Of a stretch of 9,493 nt of DNA, positions 1-6,079 are shown one piece after another. The stretch is taken from the NCBI GenBank assembly GCA_003537695.1, contig DPRC01000039.1:2443-11935 (forward strand). Reading direction: 5' to 3'. The stretch's first letter is position 1, and every line of letters starts with the position of its first letter. The position numbers and the translations under genes are program-made. The notes beneath the pieces are model-generated. The model made no database searches. It worked only from the letters and a program-made list of their open reading frames with translations, and was not told the origin of the DNA. The DNA is from Polaribacter sp. (lineage in GTDB: Bacteria > Bacteroidota > Bacteroidia > Flavobacteriales > Flavobacteriaceae).

Positions 1-2
1 TA

Positions 3-788
3 TATACCGTTTGTTTAAAAGCATTAGAGGTAGGCGACACACAGTGTTTTGAACTCGATATTGAACAAGGTGAAATGCGCATAGATGCTGACAATTACGA
101 GATAAAAAGCACTTCAGAAACCTGTAATGATCAGAACGATGGTCGTATAGATATCGCTGTAAAACAAGAAGAATATACGTATCAACTAAAAATAAATGGA
201 CCAGAAACAAACATAGACGAGCCACTAACTGAATTCATGTATTCACTATCAGACTTGTCACCAGGGACGTACGAGGTATGTATCGTGGTTAATGAGTCCA
301 ATCAAACAGATTGCTTTGAGATACTTATTATTGATGCTGAATTGATAGCATTAAAAGGGGAGCCTGGTAAAAGCCAGAATAAGTATTCTTTTAAAATTGA
401 CAAAGGAACCGCACCTTTTCGTGTTTTTTTAAATGATAAATTGTTATTAACCTCCAGTGAAAATAATTTTGAAATTGAGTTAAATAAAGGAGGTAAATTA
501 GAGATACGGTCTGCTAAAGAGTGCGAGGGTGCCTATACCACTAGTATTGATGATGTTTTGTTGTGGCGAAATCCAGTCGGAAATTTTATCGACTTGTTGC
601 TGCCTTTAGGAACCGAAAAAGCTGAAATTGAAACAATTATTTTTGACAATAGTGGAAAGTTAGTTTTTAAACAAATGGTATCGGTAGAAAATAACGCAAT
701 GTCTATTCCATTTCAAAACTTTGCAAAGGGAATTTATATTTTAAAATTATCAATAGCTGCAAAACCTATTAAAATATTAAAAAAATGA
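3..788 (+). CDS. Secreted T9SS cargo protein, C-terminal part (5' end outside window)
   Basis: The frame is open from the left edge, so this is the last 261 residues of a longer protein; the ATG at 75 is internal. Two Ig/SprB-like modules are visible. The end of the first carries C4 and C15 and the second carries C93 and C104, both in the pattern Y-x-V-C-(x10)-C-F-E, so the module period is 89 residues. The second module opens near residue 34 (YEIKSTSETCNDQNDG). A third beta-rich segment follows at about residues 115-183. The last 77 residues look like a type A T9SS sorting domain: W-R-N-P-V-G-N-F near 188-195, a central I-F-D-N-S-G-K-L-V, then K-G-I-Y-I-L-K-L and a lysine-rich end (KILKK). 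Such domains direct export through the T9SS and are removed at the cell surface. The catalytic or binding part lies upstream, so the function is unknown. The stop overlaps the next gene's ATG. Confidence 0.88.
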   Translation, partial: YTVCLKALEVGDTQCFELDIEQGEMRIDADNYEIKSTSETCNDQNDGRIDIAVKQEEYTYQLKINGPETNIDEPLTEFMYSLSDLSPGTYEVCIVVNESNQTDCFEILIIDAELIALKGEPGKSQNKYSFKIDKGTAPFRVFLNDKLLLTSSENNFEIELNKGGKLEIRSAKECEGAYTTSIDDVLLWRNPVGNFIDLLLPLGTEKAEIETIIFDNSGKLVFKQMVSVENNAMSIPFQNFAKGIYILKLSIAAKPIKILKK

Positions 789-1465
789 GGAAAGAAATAA
801 TTATTTTTAGCGTGTGTAGTATTTGTTTTTTAATGATAAGTTGTTCTAAGGACGCGCCTGTAAATCTACCTCCAAGTATAGTTCAATTAATGTTTCCAAC
901 GCAAGACCTTCTGTGTATCAGTAATACTGTTCCGTTTGAATGGGGCGAAGCAATTGATGCAGAGAAGGATGTATTTGAATACAATCTTATCGTTGCAAAA
1001 GACAGAGAGCTAACAATTGTAGTTGAAAATAGAACTCTTAGTGCCACTCAAATTACGCTAACCCTAGAAAAATCTACTGCATATTACTGGCAAGTAAATG
1101 CTGTAGATGTTTTAAATATACAGGAGAGTAACTCACCTATATATGCCTTTTATACAGCTGGGGACGCAGTGGTGAACTATGCGCCATTTATGGCAGATTT
1201 AAAAGCACCTGAGAATAATACAAGTGTGAATTCAGGAAATATTGATTTAATTTGGGAGGGTGCTGACGCGAATGCAGGAGACACCTTAACATATGAGTTA
1301 TATTTCGGTGAAAATACAGCATTAAACTTAATTGATGATTCGTTATCAGTAAGTGATTATACTGTTACTGTTGAGTCAGGAAAAACATATTCTTGGAAGG
1401 TAAATGTGAAGGATGACTCCGGATCAAAATCTATTGGGCAAACCTTTACTTTCAGTGTCAATTAA
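785..1465 (+). CDS. Lipoprotein with two fibronectin type III-like domains
   Basis: The 226-residue protein starts with a type II signal peptide: K3, a hydrophobic stretch (residues 5-18) and the lipobox-like L-M-I-S-C with C20 as the likely lipidated residue. S-K-D follows the cysteine and weakly resembles the acidic/lysine lipoprotein export signals of Flavobacteriia, so outer-surface exposure is possible. Two homologous beta-sandwich repeats follow, at about 47-125 and 151-226. Each has an early F-E-W or L-I-W strand and the fibronectin-like core Y-x-W-x-V (AYYWQVNAVD at 99-108, TYSWKVNVKD at 201-210). No catalytic motif is visible. The ATG overlaps the TGA of the upstream secreted protein (ATGA), which points to translational coupling and a shared role at the cell surface, perhaps binding the same polymer or partner. 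That role is inference. Similar small lipoproteins are, to my knowledge, common in Flavobacteriaceae. Confidence 0.85.
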   Translation: MRKEIIIFSVCSICFLMISCSKDAPVNLPPSIVQLMFPTQDLLCISNTVPFEWGEAIDAEKDVFEYNLIVAKDRELTIVVENRTLSATQITLTLEKSTAYYWQVNAVDVLNIQESNSPIYAFYTAGDAVVNYAPFMADLKAPENNTSVNSGNIDLIWEGADANAGDTLTYELYFGENTALNLIDDSLSVSDYTVTVESGKTYSWKVNVKDDSGSKSIGQTFTFSVN

Positions 1466-1476
1466 ATTCATGTAAA

Positions 1477-1505
1477 TTTATATCAGGTGCTAATCACGGT
1501 ATAAA
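1477..1505 (+). terminator. Possible hairpin 3' of the lipoprotein gene (weak terminator)
   Basis: TTTATATC (1477-1484) pairs with GGTATAAA (1498-1505), including one G-T pair. Inside it, after a two-base bulge, GTG (1487-1489) pairs with CAC (1495-1497) around the loop CTAAT. It starts 12 bases after the stop codon, but no U-run follows, so it may only stabilise or process the 3' end. Confidence 0.3.
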
Positions 1506-1531
1506 ATCATGAAAAGGTATTGCTTACTGCG

Positions 1532-1896
1532 CTAATTCATAAAGAAGAATTGGTGTAGAAATCTCCTTGGAGCAAAAGCAAATCCACCAGTAATAGCACT
1601 TGCCTAAAGAGAAATCATTTTTAGTTTATGCTTCTTTATTTGTTCTTTTTTAATCGCTATGACCGCGGTGGATATACTGTATACCGTTAAAAGGTTAAAA
1701 AGAGGTATGCATCCAAAGTGTTGTAAGAATTGGGTCTCAACCCGAGCAGGCATAAACAAAGTAATACTCTTAGTAAACACCATTAAAGCCATCTATTTTT
1801 TCCTAATAACTTAAGAAATTAGGCCCATTTTCTTGCGGTGAAAATATAGACACCAATAAAAACACAAGGGATTGCTGTGAATAGGTGCGTGTGCAT
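1532..1896 (-). pseudogene. Decayed small membrane protein, DUF2306-like
   Basis: Reading from an ATG at 1896 gives MHTHLFTAIPCVFIGVYIF, then TARKWA and a TAA (1821-1819). The same frame continues past the stop as FLKLLGK. A frameshift near 1793-1805, next to a six-A run, moves the reading to ALMVFTKSITLFMPARVE...FNLLTVYSISTAVIAIKKEQIKKHKLKMISL. A TAG (1606-1604) interrupts, and the frame resumes as ASAITGGFAFAPRRFLHQFFF to a TAG at 1534-1532. Stitched together this is about 121 residues with four hydrophobic segments. The order H-K/L-L-G-K, then I-K-K-H-K-x-x-M-I-x-L, then G-x-F-x-F-x-P-x-R-x-L-H-x-F-F-F fits what I recall of the DUF2306 family of predicted membrane proteins. The TAG falls where the family usually has tyrosine (TAT/TAC), one base change away. 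The family has no established function. The 62-residue open frame at 1604-1792 is a fragment of this, not a separate gene. It lies downstream of the pruA terminator. Confidence 0.62.
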
Positions 1897-1930
1897 TAGT
1901 TATAGATCATATAGCATCGAAAATACGGAA

Positions 1931-1963
1931 AATAAAAAGCCTCATCAAAATTGATGAGGCTTT
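1931..1963 (-). terminator. Intrinsic terminator of pruA
   Basis: AAAGCCTCATCAA (1936-1948) and TTGATGAGGCTTT (1951-1963) form a perfect 13-bp stem. Read on the minus strand the stem lies 19 bases after the pruA stop and is followed by TTTTTATTTT, the classic U-rich tail. On the plus strand the tail is only TTTAG, so the main direction is that of pruA, though it could also block readthrough from the left. Confidence 0.85.
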
Positions 1964-1982
1964 AGTATAACACTTATTTTTT

Positions 1983-3608
1983 TTACCCTAAAAAAGGATA
2001 TTTAAAATCTACTGGAGAAATAAAAGTTTCCTTTATTAATCGAACAGATGTCCAACGCAATAAGTTTTGTGCAGAACCAGCTTTATCATTTGTTCCGGAA
2101 GCCCTTGCGCCTCCAAAGGGTTGCTGACCTACCACTGCTCCTGAAGGTTTGTCATTTATATAAAAATTCCCTGCAGCATTCTCTAATGCTTTAGAAGCTT
2201 TTTCTACAATGTACCTGTCTTTAGAAAAGATAGCTCCAGTTAAACCATATTCTGTAGCTTCATCAACCAATTTTAAAGAAGCTTCCCATGCGGCATCTTC
2301 ATATACATATACGGTCATAACTGGGCCGAATAACTCAGTGGTCATGGTTGCATATGTTGGAGAATTACTTACAATAACTGTGGGCTCTATAAAGTATCCA
2401 ACAGATTTATCATGGTTTCCACCAATAATAATTTCTGCATCTTTATCTGCCTTTGCAGCATCAATATAGCTTGCAATTTTATCAAAAGAACCTTCGTGAA
2501 TAACCGCATTTACAAAGTTTGAAGTATCTTCTGGAGACCCCATTTTTAATTCACTTGCTTGTGCGATTAAATGTTTCTTAACTTCTGGCCAAAGGGATGC
2601 AGGAATGTAAGAACGAGAAGCCGCCGAACATTTTTGTCCTTGGTATTCAAAAGCACCTCTGGTCATTGCCGTAGCAACTTGTAAAGGGTTTGAAGAGTTG
2701 TGTACCCAGATGAAATCTTTTCCACCCGTTTCTCCAACAATTCTTGGATATGTCTTATAAGTGTGAATATTGTTTCCTATTTGTTTCCATAATTCTTTAA
2801 AAACATGTGTAGAACCTGTAAAGTGCAGTCCAGAGAAATCTGGAGATGCTAAAACAGTATCAGAAATCATTACAGGGTCTCCATAAATAACATTAATGAC
2901 ACCATCTGGTAAACCAGCTTCTTTAAATAAATCTACAATTACTTGTGCAGAGTAGGCTTGATGATCAGAAGGTTTCCAAACAACTACATTTCCCATTAAG
3001 GCTGCTGCTGCTGGTAAATTTGCTGCAATAGAGGTAAAATTAAAAGGGGAAATTGCATATACAAAGCCCTCTAAAGGTCTGTATTCAACTCGGTTCCAAA
3101 CTCCTGCAGAAGATGCGGGCTGATCCTTAAAGATGTCCGTCATATACTCTACGTTAAATTTAAAGAAATCTATCATTTCACAAGCAGCATCAATTTCTGC
3201 TTGATATACGTTTTTAGATTGTGCAATCATTGTAGCAGCATTCATTCTTGCTCTATAAGGACCTGCTAATAATTCAGCAGCCTTCAGAAAGATAGAAGCT
3301 CTCTCCATCCAAGAAACACTAGACCAAGCCTCTCTTGCAGCCAAAGCTGTAGAAATTGCTGCATCTACATGTTTTTTGTCGGCAGTATGGTACTGTCCAA
3401 CAACATGCTTGTGATCATGAGGAGGTGTAATGTTTTTTGTGTTTTCTGTTCTAACTTCTTCACCATTAATGTGCATTGGCACATCAATGTTGCTATGGAA
3501 CATTTCTTTGTAAGTCGCTAATAATTCTTCTCTTTCTGGAGATCCTGGAGCGTATCCTTTTACGGGTTCGTTCACTGCTTTTGGGACATTAAAAAATCCT
3601 CTTGCCAT
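1983..3608 (-). CDS. pruA: L-glutamate gamma-semialdehyde dehydrogenase (1-pyrroline-5-carboxylate dehydrogenase)
   Basis: This 541-residue protein belongs to the aldehyde dehydrogenase superfamily. It oxidises glutamate-5-semialdehyde (from P5C) to glutamate with NAD+, the second step of proline breakdown, in the cytosol. Visible active-site elements in order are N190 in S-P-F-N-F-T-S (oxyanion hole), W-K-P-S at 211-214, F-T-G-S at 263-266 (cofactor loop), E293 in V-G-E-T-G-G-K-D (general base), C327 in G-Q-K-C-S-A-A-S-R (nucleophile), and E425-L-F-G-P (cofactor ribose). The N-terminus, with NEPVKGYAPGSPER and I-N-G-E-E-V, and the full length match the stand-alone P5C dehydrogenase type of eukaryotes and Bacteroidota. 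It is not the bifunctional PutA, and no proline dehydrogenase domain is fused. The ATG at 3608 gives the family N-terminus. It has its own likely promoter about 110 bases upstream and a strong terminator. No proline dehydrogenase gene is in the window. Confidence 0.96.
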   Translation of the reverse strand: MARGFFNVPKAVNEPVKGYAPGSPEREELLATYKEMFHSNIDVPMHINGEEVRTENTKNITPPHDHKHVVGQYHTADKKHVDAAISTALAAREAWSSVSWMERASIFLKAAELLAGPYRARMNAATMIAQSKNVYQAEIDAACEMIDFFKFNVEYMTDIFKDQPASSAGVWNRVEYRPLEGFVYAISPFNFTSIAANLPAAAALMGNVVVWKPSDHQAYSAQVIVDLFKEAGLPDGVINVIYGDPVMISDTVLASPDFSGLHFTGSTHVFKELWKQIGNNIHTYKTYPRIVGETGGKDFIWVHNSSNPLQVATAMTRGAFEYQGQKCSAASRSYIPASLWPEVKKHLIAQASELKMGSPEDTSNFVNAVIHEGSFDKIASYIDAAKADKDAEIIIGGNHDKSVGYFIEPTVIVSNSPTYATMTTELFGPVMTVYVYEDAAWEASLKLVDEATEYGLTGAIFSKDRYIVEKASKALENAAGNFYINDKPSGAVVGQQPFGGARASGTNDKAGSAQNLLRWTSVRLIKETFISPVDFKYPFLG

Positions 3609-3664
3609 TGTTAATAGTTTTAAATGTTTATACTTAGATAACCATTCCTGTTCTACCTTTGTTC

Positions 3665-3680
3665 TTTCGAAATGTCGAAA
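3665..3680. repeat. Short inverted repeat in the pruA leader
   Basis: TTTCGA and TCGAAA form perfect 6-bp arms around AATG. It lies between the likely pruA promoter (3716-3723) and the start codon, so it could be an operator or a small leader hairpin. No known regulator can be assigned from the sequence. Confidence 0.35.
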
Positions 3681-3715
3681 ATTCAGCGTGGGAAAGAAAT
3701 CATCCCCAAAGAGAG

Positions 3716-3723
3716 CAAAAGTA
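3716..3723 (-). promoter_or_regulatory. Likely -7 box of the pruA promoter
   Basis: TACTTTTG on the minus strand matches the Bacteroidota sigma-A -7 consensus TAnnTTTG. It would give a leader of about 100 bases. No TTG is found at the ideal distance upstream, so the -33 element is missing or degenerate. This is the best candidate between apaG and pruA. Confidence 0.42.
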
Positions 3724-4000
3724 ATGAATTTTATTAGAAATCGACTTTATTTTTCAAAAGTGTGTGGAAGATAATTTGCTTTTATTTGCTTTTTTTTAAA
3801 GCAATAATTGCACGAATTAGCGCTATAAATCAAGTACTTATTAAAATAAATTGAAAATGTGTTAATTTTTATTTCTGGATGAACCAAAGTTCTTGTAGCT
3901 TTTGAGGAGGTACCGTACTATTTGTTACTAAAATTGATTTTAGTAGGGTTTTACCCTTTAAATAGCTGCGGATAATTCAAGGAAAGCACCTGCTAAGTTT
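3724..4000. other. Non-coding stretch between apaG and pruA
   Basis: Together with the pruA leader this makes 392 bases without a gene. I see no credible coding remnant on either strand. It is AT-rich, with T runs near 3780-3798. Its only clear structure is the hairpin region at 3926-3956. Confidence 0.6.
3926..3956 (-). terminator. Inverted repeat downstream of apaG, possible weak terminator
   Basis: TACTAAAAT (3926-3934) and ATTTTAGTA (3937-3945) are perfect 9-bp arms with a two-base formal loop. Just before it in the apaG direction, GGGT-AAA-ACCC (3946-3956) can form a second small stem. It lies about 45-75 bases after the apaG stop. No long U-run follows, so termination here is uncertain. 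Confidence 0.35.
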
Positions 4001-4387
4001 TTAGTTTAATAAGACGGGTGTTGTTAATTGAAAAGTAGGGATGTATACTTTAAATTGCTCAAACGTTTCTAAATTTATCATCGTATAAAAACCCTTCATT
4101 GCACCAAGGTTAGAGGATAAAAAACACCCAGATTTATACGAGTAATTGGTGTTGGGTGCCAACGTTGGTGTTTGGCCAACAACGCCTTCGCCACTTACAA
4201 TTTCTGTTTCATTTAGAGAGTCGAAAATGGTCCAGAACCGGTCTGTTAACTTGATGGTTTCTGTGCTTTTATTTTCAATTATGATGGTATATGAGAAGAT
4301 ATAAAACAACTGGTTATTCCGAAAACTTGTGCCATTATAGCTAGTTGCCACTGAAATTTTTATCCCTTTTGTAATTTGTTGTATCAT
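4001..4387 (-). CDS. apaG: ApaG-domain protein (DUF525)
   Basis: The 128-residue protein is a complete single ApaG domain, a fibronectin-like beta sandwich. Family landmarks are present in order: T-K-G-I-K-I-S-V at 6-13, F-S-Y-T-I-I-I-E-N at 31-39, L-T-D-R-F-W at 47-52, the glycine-rich loop G-E-G-V-V-G-Q-T-P at 66-74, Y-S-Y-K-S-G at 82-87, and G-A-M-K-G-F-Y-T-M at 95-103. Length is normal for the family. ApaG has been linked to Co2+/Mg2+ efflux phenotypes in enterobacteria, but its biochemical role is unsettled, so a transport label should not be taken literally here. The gene starts 50 bases after the plug gene on the same strand and is probably co-transcribed. A near-consensus box (TATATTTA) just upstream could also give it a promoter of its own. 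Confidence 0.93.
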   Translation of the reverse strand: MIQQITKGIKISVATSYNGTSFRNNQLFYIFSYTIIIENKSTETIKLTDRFWTIFDSLNETEIVSGEGVVGQTPTLAPNTNYSYKSGCFLSSNLGAMKGFYTMINLETFEQFKVYIPTFQLTTPVLLN

Positions 4388-4437
4388 ATATAAGTAAATA
4401 TAGCTTTTTCTATGGTTTTTTCCTAATCAATTTTTTA

Positions 4438-5652
4438 TCATCTATTTTGATTGAAATATCCGGAGCCTACTCCAATAACGCGATCATATAAACTCCCGGA
4501 AGCTTTAAAGTAAATAATAGTGGTGTATTCGTTTTCAGTTTCAAAAAAACTTCCATTAATTTCATTTGTATTTACAAGAGCATCTGCACCCAGTGTGGCA
4601 AAAGTGTAGTTGTAGAAACCTTGTTTTAATAAAATACTTGTGCGGTATGTTTGATTTTTTGGACTGTAGGACATCCTATTTTCTTCTCCAATTGAGAAGT
4701 TGTTGAAGGCGCCATATACATACACTTCTTTTTCTTTGAACTCTTCATCTACCTGCAAAGAAAAATGCATCAATGCATAATCTGCTTCTGTAGCATTGTC
4801 ATTCCCTTCTAATGTTCGCACTGCGAACTGGCCATTAATATCTGGGCTGTAGGTATAGTTTCTAAATGCATTGAATGTAAAAGGGTATAAGTAGTGATTG
4901 TAGATCTCCTTTTTAGTTATTCTTACAATATTTAAGCTCTTGTTTCTGAGTATTTTAGTGTCGAAATTTAAGTATTCATTTCCACCCCAAAAATTTGTTT
5001 TATTCGTGTAGGTGTATAGCAGTTGATTTTGTTTAAAAAAAGTGGGTTGTAAATCGGAGATGCGCTCATTCCAGTTATTATTTTTTAGAATGGTAACATG
5101 GATTTCTTGTCTGGGATTATTGATCCGAATTCCCGGGTGATTTATAGAAAATTGAATGGTTTGTTGCGTCGCTACTGTTTGTATATTTCTACTTCGAATC
5201 ACAGATACTGGCACCGTAGTAGCATTTTCGTAGAGCACAAACTTTCTGGTAAAAATAACGTCGTCATAGGTATCTAAAACAGATAATAGATAATTCCCAC
5301 TTTTAGTAATGACGGTATTTATATTTGGGATTTTCACCTCATAATGACTGTAACTTTGCATCGTATTGAAGGAGTTCGTTACATTTATAATGGTATTCTG
5401 ATCAAACCCATTGACAAACTGACTGGAAAGCAACCTGCTTGGTTTCCAATCATGTGTTTTGTGTTCTATTTTATATTTGTATTCTTTACTATCGGCATCT
5501 AAATCGTCAAAAGACAATTTTAAAATACTACCTAAAGGCACAATCGAGGAAAAGTTATTTTCTCCAAGTGGTCTTAGTTGAATGGTTTTTATGTTTTGTG
5601 CATTCAAAGAAGCCAAAACAAATAACAGGACCCAAATAGTTTTTTTATGCAT
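4438..5652 (-). CDS. Type IX secretion system plug protein (formerly DUF5103)
   Basis: From the ATG at 5652 the product is 404 residues. It has a signal peptide (M-H-K-K, hydrophobic 6-16, cleavage after L-N-A at about 18), so it is exported to the periplasm. The body is beta-rich. The first domain, about 20-305, includes Q-L-R-P-L-G and F-D-D-L-D-A-D-S-K-E-Y-K-Y-K-I near the front. The last 100 residues start with V-Y-V-Y-G-A-F-N-N-F (310-319), continue with Y-R-T-S-I-L-L-K-Q-G-F-Y-N-Y and close with the family signature F-E-T-E-N-E-Y, then Y-D-R-V-I-G-V. That C-terminal part resembles a carbohydrate-binding-like E-set fold. In Flavobacterium the Plug protein closes the periplasmic mouth of the SprA translocon. 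The same role here is inferred by family, and paralogues may exist. An in-frame TTG at 5700 would add 16 residues ahead of the signal peptide, but it more likely belongs to the promoter. Confidence 0.85.
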   Translation of the reverse strand: MHKKTIWVLLFVLASLNAQNIKTIQLRPLGENNFSSIVPLGSILKLSFDDLDADSKEYKYKIEHKTHDWKPSRLLSSQFVNGFDQNTIINVTNSFNTMQSYSHYEVKIPNINTVITKSGNYLLSVLDTYDDVIFTRKFVLYENATTVPVSVIRSRNIQTVATQQTIQFSINHPGIRINNPRQEIHVTILKNNNWNERISDLQPTFFKQNQLLYTYTNKTNFWGGNEYLNFDTKILRNKSLNIVRITKKEIYNHYLYPFTFNAFRNYTYSPDINGQFAVRTLEGNDNATEADYALMHFSLQVDEEFKEKEVYVYGAFNNFSIGEENRMSYSPKNQTYRTSILLKQGFYNYTFATLGADALVNTNEINGSFFETENEYTTIIYFKASGSLYDRVIGVGSGYFNQNR

Positions 5653-5673
5653 ATTTTGATGAATCGGATACTT

Positions 5674-5700
5674 CAAAAATAGTAAAATTTTAGCTGTCAA
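5674..5700 (-). promoter_or_regulatory. Likely promoter of the plug-apaG transcript
   Basis: On the minus strand TTG (5700-5698) is followed after 16 bases by TATTTTTG (5681-5674), a full match to TAnnTTTG. The spacing is slightly shorter than the usual 17-23 bases. Transcription would start near 5667 and leave about 15 bases before the ATG at 5652. This supports the shorter protein start. Confidence 0.55.
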
Positions 5701-6034
5701 TTAGAAGACAAGTAGTGCTTCTTTTATTTGGAGAATTAGGTCTGCTAAATAGCTTGTTTTAAGAGGTGAAAGTTAGCACTGTTTCAATTGTAACTGGGAA
5801 TAATTTTTAGGGTATGGTTTTGTTTTTTAGAGCGAATAGTTGCAATAAAAGATAGGATTAAAGCGTGTTAGGTGCGAAACCCAAGATGCTTATAACGATT
5901 TTTTTTTCTACAGATACGCTTCTAAAAAGATGCGACAAGGATTTAATAAATCATTCTTATTTAGAACAGCTATAAATAAGATTATTTAACGAATATTAAG
6001 TCCTAATTATATCAGTCTTCATTTACAAAATCTT
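5701..6034. other. Divergent intergenic region between the plug gene and nqrA
   Basis: This is non-coding on both strands as far as I can read, with frequent stops in all frames. It separates two divergent transcription units and must carry the upstream part of both promoters. It contains a nine-T run (about 5900-5908) and the inverted repeat at 5955-5981. I see no RNA gene, riboswitch or mobile-element end. Confidence 0.55.
5955..5981. repeat. 9-bp inverted repeat upstream of nqrA
   Basis: TCTTATTTA (5955-5963) and TAAATAAGA (5973-5981) are perfect arms around GAACAGCTA. The centre lies about 67 bases upstream of the nqrA -7 box, a position suited to an activator or repressor site. AT-richness raises the chance of random occurrence. 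Confidence 0.4.
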
Positions 6035-6042
6035 TAAATTTG
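6035..6042 (+). promoter_or_regulatory. Likely -7 box of the nqr operon promoter
   Basis: TAAATTTG matches TAnnTTTG and lies 38 bases before the nqrA ATG, giving a leader of about 30 bases. No clear TTG is seen at the -33 position, so activator dependence is possible. Confidence 0.5.
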
Positions 6043-6079
6043 CATGATTTTTTTAGATAACTAAACATTCCAATTTACT

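Noticed and set aside
1604..1792. A 62-codon open frame on the minus strand that could be called as a small gene
   Set aside because: Protein-like sequence continues beyond both its stop and its start in the same or a shifted frame, so it is better explained as the middle of a pseudogene.
2209..2469. Open frame on the plus strand inside pruA
   Set aside because: It lies antisense within a strongly conserved aldehyde dehydrogenase, and its composition mirrors the codons of pruA.
5439..5639. Open frame on the plus strand antisense to the plug gene
   Set aside because: It overlaps the conserved plug coding sequence, including part of the signal peptide region, and resembles no protein I know.
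5700..5840. Possible coding remnant on the minus strand upstream of the plug gene (about 20 residues open before a stop)
   Set aside because: The stretch is too short, stops occur in every frame just before it, and no family resemblance was seen.
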